Shown: piece after piece, positions 58,101 through 64,000 of the stretch
Layout of the letters: each line of letters starts with the position of its first letter
Numbering within the stretch: position 1 is the first letter of the stretch
DNA from: Dryomyza anilis
Lineage: Eukaryota > Arthropoda > Insecta > Diptera > Dryomyzidae
Length of the DNA: 64,000 nt
Assembly: GCA_951804985.1 (NCBI GenBank)
Contig: OX638132.1
Location: forward strand, 11,079,529 to 11,143,528
Reading direction: 5' to 3'
Made by a program: the position numbers and the translations under genes
Notes under the pieces: model-generated
Seen by the model: the letters and a program-made list of their open reading frames with translations, nothing else
Databases searched by the model: none
Told to the model about the DNA's origin: nothing

Positions 58101-61100
58101 TCAATAAAAAAATAATGATTTTTTCGATATGTTCGATAAATTTAATTTTCGATTTCGACAATATATTTCGATATATTTAAAAATTTAATATTTAAATTGA
58201 ATTTTCGATTTCGATAAAATCTTAATTTCATTTGGAATTTCTAAAACTTCAATGAAATCAAAATATTAAAAATAAATAAGGAATATTTTGAGACCTTAAA
58301 AAGTGAATTTAAAATTTTTAATATCGAAAAAATATGTTTGATGTGACAATTAAATTATTAATAGAGGGTATTCAAAATTAAATTTTATCAAAATTTCGTG
58401 TTTTCGATTTCATTTATAATTATTTAAATTTGGAAATATTGAAAATATTTCAAAAGTAAAGGAATATTTTGAAATAAAAAAAACTGAATTTTAAAATTTT
58501 AATATCAAAAAAATATATATTAAAAAAAATAATAGTTTTTGATGTGAAACTGAAATATAAAAAAATTAATAATTAAAAATATGAATTTCGAGCAATATAT
58601 TTAAAATTATATTTATTAGTTTGAACATTAAATTAAAAAATCTATTTCGATAAAACATAAAAAATACAATTTTCTTGAAGTGTTCGATAAATTCAATTTT
58701 TTATTAAATATTTCCATTAAATGTTTTTTTCGTTTTTTTTTTTTAAATATAAATTTAAAATTATTTGATGAATTTCATTTCGAATAAATATTCTATACTA
58801 GTTGAAAATTAAAAATATGGAAAAATGCTTTTTAAATTTTTCAACAAAATACTAAAATTATAAATTATTTTTAAAAATTTTTAAACCTAGTTAACCAAAC
58901 GATATCATAATGATATCGAAAAGACATTTTCGATTTCGATAATCAATTAGGATACGAAAATGATAGAGGTTTCGATAAAAACAAAGCTATCCTGAATGAT
59001 ATTGATGTTTTTGTCATTATAGCTATCGACATTTGTTTTATTTGCTATAAATACTTTGACTAGTATACATATGGACTATTTATAAACGAGCTGTACTGTA
59101 TTTTGTTTTTTTTTTATAATAATTATTATTTTCTTAATATTCTATAAATACCACTCCTCATTGCAGATGTCGCCACACCGCAAATGGCTGTTGCGTTCAC
59201 TGTTCACCGCTGGAGCCCTACGATGATGCCTACCTCAAGGAGCAGAATATCAAACATCTCTCCTTTCACTCGTACATACGCAAACAGACATCGGGCATGG
59301 ATCGTGGCAAATATGTTGCCTTCGACGATATCAATTGTCGCGTTAAGTCCGGCTGTCGCGAGCATCCACCATGGCCGAAGGGCATCTGCTCCAAGTGTCA
59401 GCCGTCGGCTATAACACTAAATCGTCAGATTTATCGTCATGTCGATAATGTTATGTTCGAGAATACGAATATAGTCGAACGTTTTCTAAACTATTGGCGT
59501 ACCACGGGACACCAGCGCATGGGTTTGCTCTATGGCACCTATGAGGTACAGAATGATGTGCCACTTGGTATACGCGCCACGGTGGCTGCAATTTATGAGC
59601 CGCCACAAGAGTCAACACGCGACTCTATTAAATTGTTGGAGGATGAAAGTGCCGCTGATGTGGATGCTGTCGCACAGGCATTGGGTTTGAAGAAGGTAAA
59701 GGATGCAGCTTTTTGAAATAAATAAGACAATTTTAAAAATCTTCTGCTAAACTCGGAAGTATGGAAAACAAAACATAAAATTTAGAATTGAATGTAATTG
59801 ATATGGGAAAACAGTCAGTGCATAATTCTGCAGTTTAGAGAAGAAATCGCGTTGAAGGAGTCTTACGGTAAATGAGGACAAAACGTAGTATCTGGTGTCA
59901 ACAAGCAAAGAGTCCCGGCAGCTTGGACAGTACGTCACTATTGACAACCACTAATTTAGGTCTTCGTATTCTTAGGAACCAGCATTAATAAGAATAACAA
60001 TGACAGTACGTCACTATTGACAACCACTAATTTAGGTCTTCGTATTCTTAGGAACCAGCATTAATAAGAATAACAATGTCAGTCTTCAGATTAGTCGAAG
60101 AATAACTTATGCCAACAGGTGTTATTTTGGACTCAGTAGGCAATTGAGAAGTAAAGCCAACTCTCGACAGAGAAAAATTACGCATTATAGGTCGCTCATC
60201 ATGGTAGTTCTCTCCTTGGACCTGAGGCATGGACTCTTGCCAACACCGATGAACGAGCTATAGGAGCGTTCGAGAGAATGAATCCTCGAAAAATCTATGA
60301 CCCGATATGCGTTGAAAACGAGTACAGAATCAGAGGGAACCATCACATTGACATAGTCAGGTGCTTTAAGATTCTCACTGGCTCACGTATGAATGAAAAC
60401 GGTGTTCAATTCTGTACGCAGTGGTAGTCAACGTAGGAGAGGGTGGAGTGCAAGACAACCTATCACCCCTTGGAGTGCAAAACCAGCGCCAGCGCGCAAC
60501 GTAGAAGAGACTGGCACGCCATATTTGCTGCGGCCGAAACCCATAATGGGTCCAAATTAGAAGAAGAATATTTATTTTTGTTTTAATTTTTGTTTTTTTT
60601 TCTTTTATTTACCATTTTGTCGTATTTTCATTTTTTTTTTCGGATTTCGATATTTTTAAACTCGGATAAAGCTGAACTTGTATTAAATATTTTTAAATAT
60701 GCTTAGATATTGTAATAGTTAGAAAAACATAAAAACAATACTATTTATACCATTATATTTTTTTATAAATTATTTCGATATTATTTTATATATTTTATTC
60801 ATTTAGATTGGCTGGATTTTTACTGATCTCATTACCGATGATCCAGCTGTGGGCACTGTCAAACAGCTGCGTGGCATTGAGTCACATTTTCTCACCGCAC
60901 AGGAGTGTATTATGGCTGGCGAATTGCAAAATCGTCATCCAAATCCATGCAAATATGCATCGAACGGCTTCTTTGGCTCTAAGTTTGTTACAGTTTGTGT
61001 CACAGGTTAGTGCGCCAACAAATGTTATGTGCTGTAAATTGGCTTTAAAATGTCTAACACTCTCTCGCAGGTGACAAGACTAAGCAGGTGCATATGGAGG

Positions 61101-61231
61101 GCTATGCTGTATCGGCACAGTGTATGGCATTGGTGCGTGACGATTGCTTGATACCGACCAAGGATGCACCCGAGTTGGGCTACGTGCGTGAGTCCACGGA
61201 TAAACAGTATGTGCCAGATGTTTATTATAAG
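55149..61231 (+). CDS. Npl4: Npl4, 5' part (exons 1-7), cofactor of p97/TER94 with Ufd1
   Basis: Exons: 55149-55166, 56904-57047, 57124-57213, 57273-57436, 59167-59695, 60807-61005 and 61071-61231, together 1,305 nt or 435 codons, all joined in frame at GT...AG introns (for example donors GTAAGT at 55167, 57214 and 61232). The protein starts MDGETILIRVQSAEGIKRIE, a ubiquitin-like UBX-type N-terminal domain. The zinc-binding NPL4 region begins in exon 5 (CRHTANGCCVHCSPLEPYD; SGCREHPPWPKGICSKCQPS) and is followed by the MPN-like core (RHVDNVMFEN, GLLYGTYE, IYEPPQ, GWIFTDL, SKFVTVCVTG, QCMALVRDDC, VPDVYYK). NPL4 with UFD1 delivers ubiquitinated substrates to the p97 ATPase for unfolding in ER-associated and nuclear degradation. 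The C-terminal part lies beyond the window, after an intron longer than 2.7 kb. Introns 1, 4 and 5 are 1.1-1.7 kb and repeat-filled. No defect is seen. Confidence 0.95.
55245..55500 (+). pseudogene. Coding-like decayed sequence in Npl4 intron 1
   Basis: In one frame 55250-55390 reads NNNAYAFNVHLKNKCRLQQH and VQFFGGFKEELSVEKINV, then a stop, then DKMSYDADVFELG. With a shift of one base it continues ALELPEQLQEFFNST and a stop near 55492. Good codon-like composition with one stop and one shift suggests a dead gene fragment. I do not recognise the family. Confidence 0.3.
55501..55830 (+). other. GC-richer stretch of intron 1
   Basis: A frame from about 55517 runs 82 codons without an ATG at its start (WRRMVRRRRKAVLLTVFAFV and a cysteine-rich hydrophobic part). 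It could be part of the same decayed unit as 55245-55500 or chance. No domain recognised. Confidence 0.3.
56482..56586 (+). other. Candidate alternative first coding exon of Npl4
   Basis: An ATG at 56482 in good context (TCAAGATG) opens 35 codons (MSVMSATSLESLFYRKRNFL then YQFVRHRLFVLWKQS) ending exactly at a consensus donor CG|GTAAGACG. The phase is 0, the same as exon 1, so splicing to 56904 would keep the NPL4 frame and swap a six-residue N-terminus for a basic, partly hydrophobic one. There is no expression evidence; it could be coincidence. Confidence 0.3.
57437..59166. repeat. Npl4 intron 4: degenerate AAATTGAG and TCGATAAA repeats
   Basis: 57540-57860 resembles the array at 43850-44275. 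57950-58990 is full of TTTCGATAAA/ATCGATAAA words in irregular order. No coding exon is visible and flanking exons join cleanly without one. Confidence 0.6.
59800..60555 (+). pseudogene. Old RTE-type LINE 3' relic in Npl4 intron 5
   Basis: Sequence parallels the C-terminal half of the RTE ORF in the same order: GGTAAATGAGGACAAAACG (VNEDKT), CTGGTGTCAACAAGCAAAGA (VSTSKK), CGAAGAATAACTTATGCCAA (RRITxAN), GGACTCAGTAGGCAATTGAG (GLSRQLR), GGAGCGTTCGAGAGAATGA (GAFERK), and CCAGCGCCAGCGCGCAACG near the end. Frames are broken in many places. It inserted in the same orientation as Npl4. It contains a 76-bp exact tandem duplication (59926-60001 and 60002-60077). Confidence 0.85.
59926..60077. repeat. 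76-bp exact tandem duplication
   Basis: The unit starts GACAGTACGTCACTATTGAC and ends AATAAGAATAACAAT; both copies look identical. Since it sits in a decayed sequence, identity points to a recent duplication or an assembly artefact. Confidence 0.95.
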
Positions 61232-61604
61232 GTAAGTGGCATTATTTTGTAATTAGAAACATTATAATCAAAATGAATATAAACAAAGCGATATAATTCA
61301 CTGAAGAATTGACTGCATTTTCAAACCATACAAATAATGAAGAAGAACCACACAAAAATAAACAGATTTTAAATCATTTAAGCAGTGTACATGCCAAAAA
61401 CACAATATTTAAAACTAATTTACCATTGAAATACTATCAAAATCACTAGAAAACCTTTGAATTAGTATTAAAAAACGATCGAGAAGTAGAAAATGCTCCT
61501 ACCGGAGTAGAGGAGTAGATTTTAAAAATACAAATGAAATGGACTATATCTACTACGATTGGAGTAGAATGAGAACACTACAATAAAGTGGACTTTGAGT
61601 GGTA

Positions 61605-61748
61605 CACAAACATTTTGGTGCCTTAAATTTCCAATTCACCAAATTTTACTAAGCTGCGGCTTATTGAATGGTACTGGGCATTAGTCAACAGGGAAATAAG
61701 TGCAACAAAGAAGTTGACTAAGTATTTCAGCAGGAAAGTGGTCTGTAG
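61605..61748 (+). pseudogene. Mariner (DD37E-like) transposase relic, left part
   Basis: One frame reads NILVP, stop, ISNSPNFTKLRLIEWYWALV NREIS, matching the ILVPRRANPPNCPELRPIER YWAFVKREM stretch around the catalytic E of the element at 8702. The relic is split here by a hAT element and resumes at 62606 (KWSVVFRKVSEYTV, stop, when the two halves are read together with one target duplication removed). Confidence 0.75.
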
Positions 61749-62597
61749 TAAAAATGGACGCGTGCCGTGCTTTTTTCGTGTCACGCCCGAAAATCTGAGT
61801 TCGTGCGTGCAAATCTCCGTGCGTGCTAGTGGCTGTCGTGCCCGTGCCTCCAAAATCAGGCACGCGCCCATTGAAGATTTTTTTTTATAGTTTCTACCCC
61901 AATTTAAAAAAACCCTTCCAGCTTCAGAAAATAAAAATTTCGTGGTATTTTAGCCTTTTCTTAAAAATCTGTTGTTTTAGTTTTACTTATGGATTTATGA
62001 GAATAAAACAGTATCAAACAATATTTTTGAATTATTTATTACAGGGACTAAAACCTATTTAAATATCGGTTCCGGTTCGCGTTCGAAGATTTTTTAAATT
62101 GTGGTTTCGATTCCGCTTTCAACCAACACATAAAATGGGTTTCGATTCCGGTTCCATACATTTTTTATAACGGTTTCGATTCCGGTTCTTTGCGTTCCCT
62201 GACAGGGACTATAATATCTGTTCCGGTTCAGGTTCCGATATTTTTAAAATGGCGGTACCGATTCCAACCAGAAATAAATGTATAGGTTTCGATTCCAGTT
62301 CCCGTTCAACTCATTTTTAATAACGATTCTGGTTCCAAAAATCTAAACGGTTCCGGTATAATTTTTCACGTTTTGCTTGCTTTTTCATGTTTTTCCGTGC
62401 TTTTTTCGTGTTTTGTCGTGTTTTTCCGTGTTTTGTCTTGTTTTTCCGTGTTTCTTCGTGTCTTTTAAATGCCGTGTTTTATCGTGCTTCTCGTGCGTGC
62501 CTGTAATTTTACTCGTCGGGCTCGTGCTCGTGCGTGTCACCTATCGACGTGCCCGTGCGTGTCCGTGCCATCAAAAACAGGCACGCGCCCATCTCTA
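61749..62597. mobile_element. Non-autonomous hAT element, 849 bp, with 8-bp TSD
   Basis: GTCTGTAG flanks the element exactly (61741-61748 and 62598-62605). The right terminus, read inward, is TAGAGATGGGCGCGTGCC and the left is TAAAAATGGACGCGTGCC (three G-to-A type differences), the TAGAGATGGGC-like terminus and 8-bp duplication typical of hAT elements. Subterminal regions are packed with CGTGC and GGTTCCGGTTC words, likely transposase-binding repeats. No transposase is encoded. It landed inside a mariner relic in Npl4 intron 7. Confidence 0.9.
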
Positions 62598-62944
62598 GTC
62601 TGTAGTATTCCGAAAGGTATCTGAATATACTGTATAATAACACTGCCCGACAAAACAGATATTTTGACATAAGTTACAGCAAATATTGGTTGCATATGTA
62701 GCGCTGATTCTAAAAAGTTTTGTCAAAATGGCTCTAGTTTTTGAGGTATAGCCCATTTTTCATTTTCTCAGTTTTTGCTAATCTTTTATTTATAAAATTC
62801 AAACAATAAAATAAGAATGAAATTATCTTTTCACTTTTAATACACAGAAAATATCAAAAGCAGAAAATAACAAAAGCAAAATAGCAGAGATATAGCAAAA
62901 GAAATTCAGAGTTTTTCAAAAATGTTATGTTAATATATATATAA
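62598..62944. other. Right part of mariner relic and AT-rich spacer
   Basis: 62606-62650 continues the transposase relic to its stop; the rest has no recognised feature. Confidence 0.6.
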
Positions 62945-63630
62945 CTAGCTGGACCCGTGCACGACTCGTTCAAAGATTTTGTGAATGAAAGATATGGAGT
63001 GAGTTTGTTAATATAAATTACATTTTTATCATTTATATCAGGGACCCATGCTTCGCTGTGGACGTTTTTTTTATTGGTGTTATAAATGTAGTAACCAACA
63101 CAAAAATAATTACCCGTAGAACGCTTTTTCATAGAATTATTCCCTATAGAATTCTTCTCCGTAGTGTTTTTTCAGTAGAAGTTTTAGTGTGGTGAGTTTA
63201 AGTGTGACGAATTCAGTGTGGTGAGTTTGAGTTACGGTGTAGTGAGTTATGGTGTGGTGATTTTTGGTGTGGTGAGTTTTGGTGTAGTGAGATTAAGTAA
63301 GATGAGTAACATCCAATGTTAAAGTTTAGTTGAAATCGATATCATTAGGGCTGAGATATAGCGTAATGAATTTTTGGGTTCTATGGGAGATGCCATTCCC
63401 CTTTGCCAAATCCAGTTTATATATGGTTTAGGATACTCCATGAACTTTACATCATAGTAATGCAAATTGTCAGAAAAATACATTCAGTGGTTTTGCTACG
63501 AAAACTATGTAGTGACTTTCTCCAGGGACTGTAGAATATATATTCCAAATTTTAAGAAAATCCGTGCACAGGTGTACGTTTGCATAGCGCACAAACAAAC
63601 AAACGGAAAGTGAGTATTATATATCGAGGG
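62945..63630 (+). mobile_element. Unclassified repeat starting ACTAGCTGGACCCGTGC
   Basis: Bounded by TATA-rich DNA with ACTAGCTGGACCCGTGCACG at the left and CAAACAAACAAACGGAAAG at the right. The right end recurs inverted at 5264-5400. It contains a minisatellite at 63187-63300. No ORF with recognisable domains. Confidence 0.5.
63187..63300. repeat. Short minisatellite (GTGTGGTGAGTTT)
   Basis: About seven irregular units of GTG(T/A)(G/A)(G/T)TGA(G/A/T)TTT, 15-19 bp apart. Confidence 0.8.
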
Positions 63631-63904
63631 TTTATATTCAATACAGTCTATCTACAAAAACACAGATTTTCAGGAGAGCGATCAATATTTCTTCTACAAT
63701 ATTAAATAAAAATGGTCTTTAAATGATACAATTAAAAAAATTCAGCAATTTCGCGATATTCGTCGTGCTATGGTAGATAGAGATTATTGCTATTCAAATG
63801 TGATCAATGTCTATGAAAAAACGAGCAGATAGAGCATATTGCACAATATTGTAGTGGAGATAGATCAGAAAATATTCTTGGAATCAGCGATTTGTTAATT
63901 TTTT

Positions 63905-64000
63905 ATACCCTACACTAAGAGTGAAAGGGTATATTCAGTTTGGTACGCCGTTTGTAACACCCAGAAGGAAGCATCTCCGGTATGGAAAAGTATATATATT
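63905..64000 (+). mobile_element. Helentron-like element (mini-me/DINE), copy f, cut by window end
   Basis: ATACCCTACACTAAGAGTG through CCGGTATGGAAAAGTATATA is identical by eye to the first 96 bp of copy d. The rest lies outside the window. Confidence 0.88.

Larger units (their letters stand above)
61232..64000. other. Npl4 intron 7, incomplete
   Basis: Begins with GTAAGTGG at 61232 and no acceptor followed by NPL4 coding sequence is found before the window ends. It is filled by the mobile elements listed separately. Confidence 0.8.

Noticed and set aside
59747..60230. Minus-strand small proteins in Npl4 intron 5
   Set aside because: Shadow frames of the decayed RTE relic on the plus strand.

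Overview
This is about 64 kb of very AT-rich eukaryotic nuclear DNA from a fly. The evidence for a brachyceran dipteran is the repeat content (mini-me/DINE-like Helentron elements with a GTCY microsatellite, an RTE-clade LINE, a DD37E mariner, a tRNA-derived SINE) and the one recognisable host gene, Npl4, whose predicted protein is close to the insect and vertebrate NPL4 family. I cannot name the species.

Layout. Positions 1-55,000 hold no intact host gene that I can support. They are a patchwork of transposable elements (TEs), satellites and AT-rich filler. In order: a SINE and small MITEs (1-1.6 kb); an 8-bp satellite of about 685 bp (2.97-3.65 kb); Helentron-like, SINE and other fragments (4-6.3 kb); an RTE relic and a DD37E mariner with good terminal inverted repeats (7.5-9.8 kb); a full-length RTE LINE with intact ORF and 14-bp target-site duplication (10.7-14.04 kb), followed after 14 bp by a TIR element; further MITEs, SINEs and Helentron copies (16-22 kb), including one foldback MITE nested in another; a 5'-truncated sister copy of the RTE (23.1-24.4 kb); AT-rich DNA with 464-bp, 153-bp and 100-bp repeats (27-34.4 kb); a purine-rich tract, a CR1/Jockey-type LINE relic, a 0.9-kb foldback and a 215-bp near-perfect palindrome (35-39 kb); more repeats (40-45.6 kb); and a 6.5-kb foldback with a P-like transposase remnant in its loop (45.8-52.3 kb). 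That foldback is followed by an 8-bp-TSD TIR element and a decayed gene fragment.

The right end (55,149 to beyond 61,231) is the 5' part of Npl4, the ubiquitin-binding cofactor of the p97/VCP (TER94)-Ufd1 segregase. Seven exons give a continuous 435-codon frame with consensus splice sites; the gene runs off the window. Its introns have been heavily colonised: a decayed RTE with a 76-bp tandem duplication in intron 5, and a hAT-type element with a perfect 8-bp target duplication inside a mariner relic in intron 7.

I found no operon-like or defence-like system. The most informative structures are natural empty/filled-site comparisons (a Helentron-like element present in one arm of the large foldback and absent from the other; nested MITEs), the large foldback itself, and a possible alternative first exon of Npl4.
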